From assembly GCF_900109575.1 (NCBI RefSeq), contig NZ_FOAF01000013.1:1-64000 (forward strand): 64,000 bases of DNA. Direction: 5' to 3'. The notes beneath the pieces were generated by a model. The model did no database searches and was not told the DNA's origin. It worked only from the letters and a program-made list of their open reading frames with translations. This document shows, in pieces, positions 1-9,005 of this stretch. Both the position numbers and the translations under genes were made by a program. Within the stretch, counting starts at the first letter, position 1, and each line of letters opens with the position of its first letter. This DNA comes from Olivibacter domesticus. Its GTDB lineage: Bacteria > Bacteroidota > Bacteroidia > Sphingobacteriales > Sphingobacteriaceae.

Positions 1-741
1 GAAAAAGCGACTATACTTGTTTCCAACAACATCCAACGTATCTAACTGATTCCTCTTTATTTCGATCAAAAATGAATCCCCTACTTTACTTTGTCTAGTG
101 GAAATATTATTGTCGTGTCTTCTATAATAAACGAAAGCTTGGTTAAAGACGTAAATAGCATGCTTCTCTGCAATTCTTACAAAAAGATCATAATCCTCAA
201 CAGGAGCCATCTCCCGATAGCCTCCTACTTGTAATGCTATGTCTTTCCTAAAAATAGCGCTAGAATTCACAAAGATATTTGTGAAGAAAAGTTCTGCTTT
301 GAAATTAGCTTTTTTCAACTTTCTTTTATTTACAGCCTTATCAATTATTTTTCCATCACTATCTATAACAACTGCATTGCTACCACATAAGGCAACAGCG
401 GGATTTCTTTCCATAAAATCATACTGAATGCTCAAACGTCCTGGCATTGCAATATCATCGCTGTCTAATATGGCAACGTATCTTCCTAAGGATGCGTTTA
501 ATGCAGCGGTTCGGGCACAAAACAACCCCTTATTCGTATCATTGTGAATATACTTTATCCTTGGATCATTAATAGAATTGACTATATCTTGAGTATTATC
601 CGTTGACCCATCATTGTAAATTAACAATTCAAAATCTGTAAAAGTCTGATTCAAGACACTATTTATGGATTCATAAATATATGTACCCGCGTTGTAAGTC
701 ACCATTAAAACTGTTATAGAAGGAGGAGCCGTAAGATTCAT
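1..741 (-). CDS. GT2 family glycosyltransferase, C-terminus outside window
   Basis: The frame is open for 247 codons from the ATG at 741 down to base 1, so the C-terminus lies outside the window. The N-terminus has the GT-A nucleotide-binding start (SITVLMVTYNAG, about residues 8-19), then NDGSTDN and the DSDD metal-binding motif in the segment YVAILDSDDIAMPG. A later VEDYDLFVR segment matches the usual ED motif of the acceptor site. The family transfers a sugar from a nucleotide-sugar, usually to a lipid-linked glycan at the inner face of the cytoplasmic membrane. It diverges from the GT6 gene at 859 and is the first of ten transferases here. Donor and acceptor cannot be told from sequence. 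Confidence 0.9.
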   Translation of the reverse strand, partial: MNLTAPPSITVLMVTYNAGTYIYESINSVLNQTFTDFELLIYNDGSTDNTQDIVNSINDPRIKYIHNDTNKGLFCARTAALNASLGRYVAILDSDDIAMPGRLSIQYDFMERNPAVALCGSNAVVIDSDGKIIDKAVNKRKLKKANFKAELFFTNIFVNSSAIFRKDIALQVGGYREMAPVEDYDLFVRIAEKHAIYVFNQAFVYYRRHDNNISTRQSKVGDSFLIEIKRNQLDTLDVVGNKYSRFF

Positions 742-858
742 AATATTATAAACTATGTTTTACATTAGAAAGCTACAAAATTTAAAAAAATGTAGCAAGT
801 ATGAGAAAATAACGTTAATATTCGAGAATCCATTAAATTAGCAATAGATACCATTATA

Positions 859-1674
859 ATGAAAAAAGTTGCAGTATTATATATATGTACGGGAAGATAT
901 TCGATCTTTTGGAAAGATTTTTATAAGTCTGCCAAAAGCAAACTTTTCGCAAATAGTTCTTTAGAGTTTTTTGTGTTTACTGATCAAGATATTGACGTCT
1001 CTACTAACGATGTTCATTTAATTTATCAGGAGAAAATGGGTTGGCCTTACGATACTTTAATGCGTTTCCATCTTTTCTCTAAAATTAAAGATGAGCTAAA
1101 ACATTTTGACTACATTTTTTTTATGAACGCAAACTTGATTGTTGAAAAGGAAATATCCAGTTCACTACTTCCCGACAAAGAAGATTTATTTGGCGTTATT
1201 CATCCGGGCTTCTATAATAAAGACCCTGCCGAATTCACCTACGAAAGAAATTCTAAGTCGACTGCTTACATTCCTCAAGGAAAAGGTCATCATTATTTTA
1301 TGGGTGGCTTCAATGGCGGAAAATCATCCGCTTTCATTCAACTTATTGAGCAGCTTTCTTCAAATATACAAATGGATTTGGATAACAATATTATCGCTAT
1401 ATGGCACGATGAATCGCATCTTAATAGATATTTTCTGGACCACCAAGAACGATTGAAAATTGTCGGCCCTGAATATGGGTATCCACAGGGATGGAATCTT
1501 CCTTTAGAAAGGAAAATAACCATCTTAGATAAGACAAAATTCGGTGGGCATTCGTTTTTAAGAAATGAAAAACAAGAGTTAAATTTAAGCAATAGATCAA
1601 CTTCTATTTCAAAAGGAGGGATGCCAAAACAAGGATTGATCGATAAAATATTTCGTTATTTTCGTAAGAAATAG
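859..1674 (+). CDS. GT6 family glycosyltransferase (ABO/BoGT6a-like alpha-1,3-Gal or GalNAc transferase)
   Basis: The 271-aa protein closely resembles Bacteroides ovatus BoGT6a as I recall it: LYICTGRY and FWKDFY near the N-terminus, MGWPYDTLMRFH (60-71), HPGFYNK, FTYER, STAYIPQG and IWHDES (181-186). Where mammalian GT6 enzymes carry the metal-binding DXD, this one has Asn-Ala-Asn (90-92), the NXN form of bacterial metal-independent GT6 enzymes. Glu185 in WHDE corresponds to the catalytic glutamate. The donor-selecting loop reads Met148-Gly149-Gly150; human A and B transferases have Leu/Gly and Met/Ala at the outer positions, so Gal versus GalNAc stays open. It converges on a GT11 fucosyltransferase gene with 11 bp between stops; GT6 enzymes act on Fuc-alpha-1,2-Gal, which that enzyme would make. 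There is no signal peptide, so it is cytosolic. Confidence 0.93.
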   Translation: MKKVAVLYICTGRYSIFWKDFYKSAKSKLFANSSLEFFVFTDQDIDVSTNDVHLIYQEKMGWPYDTLMRFHLFSKIKDELKHFDYIFFMNANLIVEKEISSSLLPDKEDLFGVIHPGFYNKDPAEFTYERNSKSTAYIPQGKGHHYFMGGFNGGKSSAFIQLIEQLSSNIQMDLDNNIIAIWHDESHLNRYFLDHQERLKIVGPEYGYPQGWNLPLERKITILDKTKFGGHSFLRNEKQELNLSNRSTSISKGGMPKQGLIDKIFRYFRKK

Positions 1675-1685
1675 TCTGTTCGACT

Positions 1686-2537
1686 CTAAATTTTAATCCA
1701 GTTTTCAGGGTGCATCCTAAAGGTTTCGGTGCCGTAGGGTGACCTATACCAAACTCTGGGAACAACTATTATTTTTGAGGGGCTTCTATTTAACCAAGCC
1801 GCCCACCAGGAAAAACTGCTATTCGATATTATCGCATGTTTACAACAGCTCATTAGCTGCATATCGAGATAACTTTCGACACCGAGATTCCAATCTACAA
1901 AAGTTGATTTTTCAACACCTAAGTTTTCTCTACACCATTTTATATCATCAGAAAATATATAATAAGTTGGATCGATCAGTTTTTCTTCAATTGTTGAAAT
2001 CCCTTTTAAAAAATACTCTTTGTCTGCCAATCCATTTAATAATGGATATTTCGCATAATCTCCGCGTCTAACATGTATAGCTACACTTTCAGTCCCCTGC
2101 ATTTTTTGCGATATATCGATGTTCCTTAAGCTTTTAAATGGAGTAAATGCAAACTCCTTATGCAGCAGCTTTTCTATGCGTTGCAAATAATTACAATGCT
2201 GCCAATAACCTTTATAATAGCGAGAATCACCACCAAAATGTGTTGAGTTGTATTTAAACTGCTCCTCCTCCTCATAATATGGCTCTCTAATAGAAAAGAG
2301 TTTTCTCAACACACGATATTTTTTTTTATTTTTTGTATAAAGACTGAGCTGAAAAGATGAAGCGAGGTTCACATTTATCTTGAAAACAGTTGAAAGCTCA
2401 AAACCATTATGGTCAGCTAATCGGTCATACATAGTCAGGTCCGCCTTAACCAAATTAGAATTGTATTCCAACCGTTTATAAAAAGCATATTGAAACATTT
2501 GATTACCCAGTCCTCCTTCAAAACCAACAATTTTCAT
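1686..2537 (-). CDS. GT11 alpha-1,2-fucosyltransferase
   Basis: The 283-aa protein has the three family hallmarks: an N-terminal GGLGNQMFQYA segment (8-18), the GDP-fucose motif HVRRGDY (155-161), and FSDD (195-198) followed by NSSFSWWAAWL (239-249). Length is normal for bacterial GT11 proteins such as FutC, WbsJ or WcfB. The family transfers L-fucose from GDP-fucose to the 2-OH of a terminal galactose, giving the H-type structure Fuc-alpha-1,2-Gal. The gene converges on the GT6 gene, whose relatives need exactly this acceptor, so the two probably act in sequence on one glycan. No GDP-fucose synthesis genes (gmd, fcl) are in the window. Confidence 0.92.
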   Translation of the reverse strand: MKIVGFEGGLGNQMFQYAFYKRLEYNSNLVKADLTMYDRLADHNGFELSTVFKINVNLASSFQLSLYTKNKKKYRVLRKLFSIREPYYEEEEQFKYNSTHFGGDSRYYKGYWQHCNYLQRIEKLLHKEFAFTPFKSLRNIDISQKMQGTESVAIHVRRGDYAKYPLLNGLADKEYFLKGISTIEEKLIDPTYYIFSDDIKWCRENLGVEKSTFVDWNLGVESYLDMQLMSCCKHAIISNSSFSWWAAWLNRSPSKIIVVPRVWYRSPYGTETFRMHPENWIKI

Positions 2538-2712
2538 TTACTATATTTTCATGTTTCTAGATCTGACAAATACCTTTTTCAGCCGTCTTCTTAAAATACA
2601 TGAATAAAATCACTTATTAGATTTTAATGAATATAAGTATTGTAACAAAACGGTTTACAAATTTAAAAATTTGATATACTTTTACCGCCGAACTTGACAA
2701 CAAATCGACGAA

Positions 2713-3717
2713 ATGATAAAAATTGAATTCTCAGTAATAATTTGTTCATTCAATCCTGATAAAAGATTACTTGATAGAGCACTGAGAGCAATATGTAATC
2801 TCGAGTCGTCCGGCTACAAAACAGAAATTATTTTAGTTGATAACAACAGTAATCCTCCTTTAAAAGAACAAGAATATATAATTTCTTATTTAAACCACTT
2901 TTCAGAAATAAAAATTATAGTAGAAAGTGCCCCTGGTTTGATGAATGCTCGTATTACGGGCATAGAATCTTCTCGAGGAAAGAATATAATTTTCTTTGAT
3001 GACGATAATGAGCCTGAAAAAGAATATCTGATAGAACTCGAGAGATTAAAACGAAAATATCCAGAAGTTGGGTGCTGGGGACCGGGAATTGTTGACGTTG
3101 ATTTTTTAGATGGTGTTGATAATGAAGTTGAAGAATATGCAAGATTTATATTTCAAGAAAGAAATGAAATTGATGTGAGGTTTTCAGATAAAAAAGCCTG
3201 GCAAACATGCTATCCGTTCGGTACAGGTTTATGCCTTGAACGACCATTATTGTTAAAATTCATTGATTTAGTTAAAAACGGAACATATACTTTAACAGGA
3301 AGAAAAATGGGCCAGCTATCAAGCGGGGAAGATTTACAAATGGTTTTATTTTTCATAAAAAATGGCATGGCCGCGGGCGTCTCACCAGGCTTAAGGGTTA
3401 CGCATATGATACCTAAAAAGCGAACCGCTCATTCCTATCTTAAAAAAATCTCTTTCGGTACAACCGTCGCTGTTCCTATCAGTCAACTACAGATCTTTCC
3501 TGAATTCGGATCTGATTTAAAAAAAGACATGTACCCTATTTTTAGATTCTCTAAAAAGGCTCTATTTACGATGGCAAAAATATACTTCATAAAAGATCGA
3601 ATTAAGCAATATAAGTTAATTTCTTTTATTGCATATAGATATGGAATTTATCAAGCATTTAATAAATGCATACCGAAGACTGTACGATTCGTAGTTAAAG
3701 TTCTAAAGCTTATTTAG
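2713..3717 (+). CDS. GT2 family glycosyltransferase
   Basis: The 334-aa protein has a GT-A N-terminal half: FSVIICSFNPD at residues 6-16, VDNNSNPP at 42-49, a DDD motif at 96-98 in IIFFDDDNEPEKEYL, and SGEDLQM about residue 211 as acceptor-side acid motif. The C-terminal 100 residues are basic and hydrophobic, suggesting peripheral membrane contact. The gene is divergent from the GT11 gene, and its last 8 bp overlap the end of the convergent GT2/GT4 gene. The family is certain; the sugar added is not known. Confidence 0.88.
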   Translation: MIKIEFSVIICSFNPDKRLLDRALRAICNLESSGYKTEIILVDNNSNPPLKEQEYIISYLNHFSEIKIIVESAPGLMNARITGIESSRGKNIIFFDDDNEPEKEYLIELERLKRKYPEVGCWGPGIVDVDFLDGVDNEVEEYARFIFQERNEIDVRFSDKKAWQTCYPFGTGLCLERPLLLKFIDLVKNGTYTLTGRKMGQLSSGEDLQMVLFFIKNGMAAGVSPGLRVTHMIPKKRTAHSYLKKISFGTTVAVPISQLQIFPEFGSDLKKDMYPIFRFSKKALFTMAKIYFIKDRIKQYKLISFIAYRYGIYQAFNKCIPKTVRFVVKVLKLI

Positions 3718-5854
3718 AAATCGATTCCAGTATTTTCGAAACTGAATTCGATGAGTAACGATTTATAACTTCAAACGAGTTTTTGGAAAGTTTTCTCCAT
3801 AAATTCTCGCTTTGATATAATCTGATTATCTCATTCGAAAAACTTATAATATCATCCGCTATCAATACGTGTTCATTATGCTCCAAATCCATCCCTTCCG
3901 CTCCTATTGAAGTGGTTACCACAGGTAAACCATATTCTAAACTCTGACCTATCTTCCCCTTCATACCGGCTCCGGCTCTTAACGGAGCTACGAAAACACG
4001 GCTTTTGTTAAAATATGGAGAGACGTCTTTAATGTACCCCGGAACACTTACTAAATCGGAACGTAGCGATTTAACCGAATCTGGAGGGTTGCTTCCTAAT
4101 AAAGTTAGATGCAGGTTTGGTAGGGTTTGCCAAACCAATGGCATTATTTCGTTAACCAACCATATTACAGCATCTGTATTGGGTATATGATCGTAACCAC
4201 CAATAAAACAGACACCTTCTCGAGTATTGTAATCTAGCAATTCGATATCTTTGCTAACTTCATGTATATTAGGAACGACAACAACCTTTTTAGCTCCTTC
4301 CGATTCTAAAATACCCTTTTCATAAGAAGTTATAGCAATTGTAATGTCTGCTCTTTTTGCCAGGCCAATTTCCTTCTCTTTAATTTTAGCAATATAATGT
4401 TCAATATCAGCACTCTGTCGGTTTTGTTGCCTCATCATCCTCTCTTCTCGTAAAAAATGTAAATCTACCGTATCATTAATCCACGTTATATGACCAAATG
4501 ACTCAATCAACGATGCATAATATTGATTCATTTCCAGCCGAGAAATCCACACAAAATTTATGTTTTCTAACAAGTAGGCGTATTCATCTTCCAGTAGATC
4601 ATCTTTAAACTGTTTGTAAATAACTTTTACGTTCTTATTTATTAAATTTTTATAATATTCGCCAAAATTAGCATATTCTTTATGTCCATAGAAAAACACA
4701 TTGTAACCAAGATTCAAATAAATATTTATTATCTCGTCTAATCTCCTCGAGCCGGAATCTTTATCTGGAGTCGGATAGAAAGGATCTATAAACAAAATAG
4801 ATTTAGCACTTTTTTGTGTAAAAGAATAACCCATTGTCATTAGATCTCTTTTATTCTTTTTAGTAGAAAAATGATAGCGAACACTCTTTATAGAATCTAA
4901 AATAACACCCAATGCAAGCGGTTGAAAAACAACCCTTTTACATAGCTCGTTTTTAATAAAAACAGACAATTCAACGGCTGAAAACTCAGACCAGTTGTTG
5001 TAACGCAACCTTGACAAAGCTTTGCAAAAGTCAGCCTTGCGTACCAATACTAAAGAAGATTGAAAGTCTGTTTCTTTTATATAAGAGAACTCGTATTTTT
5101 CAGGATCACTGAATTCGCCAAAATATTTATACTGCTTATCATCTGTAATAACTCCTCCAGCCTCTTTGAGGAGGCCAAACTCATATATAATCTTCGCTCC
5201 TACCAAACCTATATCAACCTTACTACGTATAACTTTCAATAAGTTTTTTAAATAATCTTCACAAACGAATAAGGGGTTCGTAATAAAACAAACAAACTTG
5301 CTCGTAGCTCGACTTAAGAAATTATGCAAGTCTGATATATCATCAGGATGTTCTCCAACAAACTCAACACCCGGCATATCTATCTTATTCTGTAATAGAT
5401 AATCTTGAAGATTTATATAGTCAACTACTATTAAATGGCATGAAATTCCCATTGAATTTTGGTCAATTGATTGTAGACTTCTTAACGCATTCTGAATCGT
5501 GCCACAAACATAAATTACTATCGTAACCTCAGACGTATCGCTGTCAAAATGATTTAATAACTTAAATTCGCCTTTGAAAAGTGTCTCCATTCTCCACAGT
5601 TTATATATGCCTAGTAATCGCCCAATTTTTTTGCCGAAAGACAGCCTTTTATATGCTTGGAAATTGATCCTATTAAATCTAAATAATGTAACAAGTAATA
5701 CAAATATCCGAACTACTAAAGCTTTTAAAAACACGAAGTTGAGCAGGCACCTAAGAAAACTTCTATCATATTTAATGAAATATATCTGAGTTAATAATAG
5801 AGAGACTCCTCGATCTAATCTATCTATTTTTCTAGTAAATTTTTTTGAAGCCAT
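3710..5854 (-). CDS. Two-domain glycosyltransferase: degenerate GT2-like domain plus GT4 domain
   Basis: The 714-aa protein has three parts. Residues 1-100 are basic with a hydrophobic stretch near 42-60 that could anchor it to the membrane. Residues about 105-330 have GT2 spacing (VTIVIYVCG, later LIVVDY and LVGAKIIYE) but read ITNPL where an acidic NxD/DXD motif is expected, so this half may have lost catalysis. Residues about 350-714 form a GT4 domain with FIDPFYPTPDKDSGSRR, FIGGYDHIPNTDA, PLRAGAGMKGKIGQSLEYG and GLPVVTT, including the donor-binding Lys and Glu. The gene is followed downstream by a convergent GT2 gene and lies 12 bp from the next leftward GT2 gene, probably one transcript. 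Linkage and sugar are unknown. Confidence 0.85.
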   Translation of the reverse strand: MASKKFTRKIDRLDRGVSLLLTQIYFIKYDRSFLRCLLNFVFLKALVVRIFVLLVTLFRFNRINFQAYKRLSFGKKIGRLLGIYKLWRMETLFKGEFKLLNHFDSDTSEVTIVIYVCGTIQNALRSLQSIDQNSMGISCHLIVVDYINLQDYLLQNKIDMPGVEFVGEHPDDISDLHNFLSRATSKFVCFITNPLFVCEDYLKNLLKVIRSKVDIGLVGAKIIYEFGLLKEAGGVITDDKQYKYFGEFSDPEKYEFSYIKETDFQSSLVLVRKADFCKALSRLRYNNWSEFSAVELSVFIKNELCKRVVFQPLALGVILDSIKSVRYHFSTKKNKRDLMTMGYSFTQKSAKSILFIDPFYPTPDKDSGSRRLDEIINIYLNLGYNVFFYGHKEYANFGEYYKNLINKNVKVIYKQFKDDLLEDEYAYLLENINFVWISRLEMNQYYASLIESFGHITWINDTVDLHFLREERMMRQQNRQSADIEHYIAKIKEKEIGLAKRADITIAITSYEKGILESEGAKKVVVVPNIHEVSKDIELLDYNTREGVCFIGGYDHIPNTDAVIWLVNEIMPLVWQTLPNLHLTLLGSNPPDSVKSLRSDLVSVPGYIKDVSPYFNKSRVFVAPLRAGAGMKGKIGQSLEYGLPVVTTSIGAEGMDLEHNEHVLIADDIISFSNEIIRLYQSENLWRKLSKNSFEVINRYSSNSVSKILESISK

Positions 5855-5866
5855 TAATATCTTAAG

Positions 5867-6802
5867 TTAGTTATTGAGTTCTATCTTCTTTGAACTTAAC
5901 TTAGACCAGTAGGCACTGAGCAATGCTTTTAATTTTGAAACTTTTTTTGATAATGGTCTGCGGAATAAATTCTCAATATCTCTTTTTATATTATTGTCAT
6001 TAACCTGACTTTTTCTGTGCCAGTACAGCTTCAAATGCCTTTTATACGAAAGAAAATACTCTCTATCTACAATAAGCCCATTGGTATATAAATAATTAGC
6101 TATCTTCATTCCCTCTAAAACATCAATACAATTTCTTTTAGAAGACGTAGTTAAATCCTTACCATGTTTTCTAAAATAATTTAAAACCCTCCCGCTAATA
6201 TGTATTTTTCCTAATTGCGCTAACTGAATCCAAAAAAACCAGTCGCCGCAATAGCGATAATCCATATATTCTTTAGAAATTTTATTATATAATGCCTTTC
6301 TCCAAATGGCCATACTAGCGTTAAATATTGCCGGTTTCTCGGATAAGAAACTTCTGATGAACTCCTTGCCTGAAATCACTTCACTTAATTTATTATGATG
6401 TGATTGCCATCTGATTTCGCCTCCAAATAAAACTGAACTCTGACAATAACTAATTGCACAATTTACATCTATTTCCATTTGTCCTACCAGAGCGTCTAAA
6501 AACCCCGGCTCGCACCAATCGTCACTCTCAGCTATCCAAATATATTGACCTTGCGCAAGGTTTATTCCTCTATCCCACTGTTGAAAAGCACTGCCGCTGT
6601 TTGTTGTGTTGTAGATAATGTTACTCACTTTCTCATGAGAACGATATTGCTCAATGTAGTATTTACTATCGTCTGTGGAGCAATCATCCAGTATAATAAC
6701 TTCGAAATCGGAGAAGGTTTGATTTAAAATTGAATCTAGTCGAGCTTTCAGAAACTCCCCATGGTTGTAATTTGGAACTATTACACTTACCAACACACTC
6801 AT
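5867..6802 (-). CDS. GT2 family glycosyltransferase
   Basis: The 311-aa protein begins VLVSVIVPNYNHGEFL (3-18), then ILDDCSTDD and the metal-binding ESDD at 92-95 inside QYIWIAESDDWCEPGFL. YCGDWFFWIQLAQLG resembles the conserved DW segment of GT2 proteins annotated as putative rhamnosyl or galactosyl transferases. The C-terminus is strongly basic. It lies 12 bp upstream of the two-domain GT gene on the same strand, so the two are likely co-transcribed. Donor specificity cannot be assigned. Confidence 0.88.
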   Translation of the reverse strand: MSVLVSVIVPNYNHGEFLKARLDSILNQTFSDFEVIILDDCSTDDSKYYIEQYRSHEKVSNIIYNTTNSGSAFQQWDRGINLAQGQYIWIAESDDWCEPGFLDALVGQMEIDVNCAISYCQSSVLFGGEIRWQSHHNKLSEVISGKEFIRSFLSEKPAIFNASMAIWRKALYNKISKEYMDYRYCGDWFFWIQLAQLGKIHISGRVLNYFRKHGKDLTTSSKRNCIDVLEGMKIANYLYTNGLIVDREYFLSYKRHLKLYWHRKSQVNDNNIKRDIENLFRRPLSKKVSKLKALLSAYWSKLSSKKIELNN

Positions 6803-6959
6803 AACCTATATTTTAAGGTTTTTATTTCACGTTATATCTGTAATACCACGAACACTCCCTTGGCAATTTACAAAAATTGTCATAAATTGTATAAAAATGA
6901 ACTCCAGTGGTAGGATTTATTAAACTAAATTCGAGACTTCCACAATACCAATCTAAATA

Positions 6960-7784
6960 TTAGATCATTTCAAGCTGCGGCACCTGCGGTACAGGGTGTA
7001 TCTCATGATACCCATTTTGACAGCGTTTGATATTTTCCTCTAAGGTCTTTCTCAAAGAAAACTCGTGTTTATTTTCCTGTTTACGCGAGGCAATTCGATG
7101 TGTTATGTGATATTGTATGGCCTTTAATTTGAGGCCTTTTCTCATAACACCACTATTCACTAAACGTGCTGCTAGTTCCTCATCTTCATGGCCCCAACCT
7201 TGTAAATCATTGCTATAACCATTTACTGCGACAAAATCTTTTTTCCAAAAAGCCACATTGCAGCCTCTTACACTTTTGGAACAGCTTCTCTTTTTTGTAA
7301 AAACCCAAGCCATAAATGGAATACGCAGGGCATTAAATCTGTTTTTTATTCCCTTGTTATAATAAGAGAAATGAACTCGTTTTTCTTCAAAAATGGATGG
7401 AAGTAACTCTTCTTTTATATGCGCGCGCGTCCCTCTAATAAAAGTTTTTGTTTCGACAACACTCAGATGATCTTTGATAAAATTCGAATCTAAGATAACA
7501 TCTCCATCAATTTGAACAATATATTCGCTCGAAGCAACTTTTACCGCTTTGTTTAATATCAAAGACTTCCTAAAGCCTTTATCTTCATGCCAAACATGGT
7601 GCACAGGAACGGAGAATTTCGTTCTTAATTGTTTTATTAGTTCCTTCGTTAATGCTCTAGAACCATCATCGGCAACTATGATCTCATTTGGCATATATGA
7701 CTGATTCATTACACTCTTTAAACAAAGATTTAGTGCCTCTGGCCAGTTATATGTAGATATTATTAACGAAACGGATGGATGCAT
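6960..7784 (-). CDS. GT2 family glycosyltransferase, paralogue 1 of 4
   Basis: An upstream ATG at 7829 would add 15 residues. I prefer the ATG at 7784: the protein then starts MHPSVSLIISTYNWPEAL and is 274 aa, like its three paralogues (269, 276, 276 aa) in this window. Motifs are IVADDGS, VWHEDKGFR, the catalytic IDGDVIL and GWGHEDEELAARL, the last resembling the C-terminal domain of galactosyltransferase family 7. This DGD plus GWGHED layout is common in Bacteroidota GT2 proteins and in LPS core transferases. A Cys and Arg-rich insertion (KKRSCSKSVRGCN) is not present in the paralogues. Substrate unknown. Confidence 0.85.
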   Translation of the reverse strand: MHPSVSLIISTYNWPEALNLCLKSVMNQSYMPNEIIVADDGSRALTKELIKQLRTKFSVPVHHVWHEDKGFRKSLILNKAVKVASSEYIVQIDGDVILDSNFIKDHLSVVETKTFIRGTRAHIKEELLPSIFEEKRVHFSYYNKGIKNRFNALRIPFMAWVFTKKRSCSKSVRGCNVAFWKKDFVAVNGYSNDLQGWGHEDEELAARLVNSGVMRKGLKLKAIQYHITHRIASRKQENKHEFSLRKTLEENIKRCQNGYHEIHPVPQVPQLEMI

Positions 7785-8190
7785 AAATTTTTCTAATCTT
7801 AAAACACTCTGATACGAAACGGATACCAACTGTGAAATGCTACAAATTGAATCTCATAATATCAACATTTTTTGTGCCAAAAATGATTTGTTTCATTCAT
7901 TGACATTTTTACTACGTAGCAAATTACGACAAATATATGTTTTCCAAGTTGTTTTCTTTCTTATCAAAGAACAAAATGAGTTTATTTATAAGCGTACACT
8001 ACAAATAAAAAAGATACTGAACAAAATGATCGTTATTATCTTTAAAAAGCAGACAGAATATTTTAGCTTGAAAGCTATTGATCAAGAAATTTTCAAGAAT
8101 CACTTGAAATAGATCAACAGATACCTACTTTTGTACAATTCTTAGATATTATCATTATAGAATATTTATAAGTATACCTAATTCAATAGA
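7785..8190. other. Divergent intergenic region between two GT2 paralogues
   Basis: This AT-rich stretch separates two paralogous GT2 genes transcribed away from each other. A 91-codon open frame at 7837-8112 has no recognisable domain and a composition typical of random AT-rich DNA, so I do not call it a gene. A good promoter for the rightward gene sits at 8104-8133. No hairpin or repeat of note was seen. Confidence 0.5.
8104..8133 (+). promoter_or_regulatory. Bacteroidota-type promoter for GT2 gene at 8191
   Basis: TTG at 8104-8106 is followed after 19 bp by TACTTTTG (8126-8133), matching the Bacteroidota -33 TTG and -7 TAnnTTTG pattern. The expected start near 8140 leaves a leader of about 50 nt. 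Confidence 0.55.
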
Positions 8191-9000
8191 ATGGCTGTAT
8201 CAAACGCGAACACAACATTAATTATATCGACTTATAATTGGAAAGAAGCACTTGAGTTGTCTCTTCTAAGCGCCATAAATCAAACTAATCCCCCAGCTGA
8301 AATTATTATCGCAGATGACGGTTCTAGAGAGGATACAAAAACACTAATTGATACGTATAAAAGCAAGCTAAGAATACCTGTTACTCACATATGGCAAGAA
8401 GACAAGGGCTTTAGACTTGCAAGCGTTCGGAATAAAGCCATTGCTGCTAGTACAAAAGATTACATCATTCAGATTGATGGTGATATCATTATGCATCCGG
8501 AGTTTATAGCCGATCATTGTCGCTATGCCCAAAAAGGGGTATTTCTTCAAGGATCGCGAGGAATACTAACCGACCGGTACACAAAAGAACTACAAAATAA
8601 AAAATCCATTTCTATCAGTCTGCTAGATACTGGCCTCACTAGAAAAGAAAATGCTATTCGTTTTCCTCTTCTCACTAAATTGCTTCTCAAAAGGCACAAA
8701 CCTAAATATCCAATTTATTTTACTAAAGGCGCTAACCTCTCATTTTGGAAGAGTGATCTTCTAAAAGTAAATGGATATAATGAGGCATTTGAAGGATGGG
8801 GGCATGAGGATAGCGAGCTTGCTTTAAGATTGATTAATATTGGCGTTAAAAAATTTCATCTTAAATTTTCGGCAATAGTATATCATCAATATCATAAAGA
8901 GGATGAATCAAAATTCAATGAGCCCCTAAATCGTAAAATATTAAATAAGGCTCTTGAAATGAAATTAATTTGGACAGACAACGGTATTACTAAAAAATAA
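8191..9000 (+). CDS. GT2 family glycosyltransferase, paralogue 2 of 4
   Basis: The 269-aa protein shares the layout of the genes at 6960, 11511 and 12328: TLIISTYNWKEALELSL, IIADDGS, IWQEDKGFRLASVRNKAI, QIDGDIIM (catalytic DGD) and GWGHEDSELALRL. It is most like the 11511 product, sharing GANLSFWK or GANMSFWK and the KVNGYNE segment. There is no signal peptide and it probably acts at the cytoplasmic face of the membrane. It ends 5 bp before the convergent hslR stop. Sugar donor and acceptor are unknown; scattered close copies suggest gene duplication followed by specialisation. Confidence 0.88.
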   Translation: MAVSNANTTLIISTYNWKEALELSLLSAINQTNPPAEIIIADDGSREDTKTLIDTYKSKLRIPVTHIWQEDKGFRLASVRNKAIAASTKDYIIQIDGDIIMHPEFIADHCRYAQKGVFLQGSRGILTDRYTKELQNKKSISISLLDTGLTRKENAIRFPLLTKLLLKRHKPKYPIYFTKGANLSFWKSDLLKVNGYNEAFEGWGHEDSELALRLINIGVKKFHLKFSAIVYHQYHKEDESKFNEPLNRKILNKALEMKLIWTDNGITKK

Positions 9001-9005
9001 CGGTG

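Noticed and set aside
7837-8112. 91-codon open frame between two divergent GT2 genes
   Set aside because: No domain, AT-rich random-like residue content, and overlap with the promoter region of the rightward gene.
1-8190. Complete O-antigen or capsule locus
   Set aside because: Only transferases are present; no flippase, polymerase, chain-length or nucleotide-sugar synthesis genes are in the window, though they may lie to the left.
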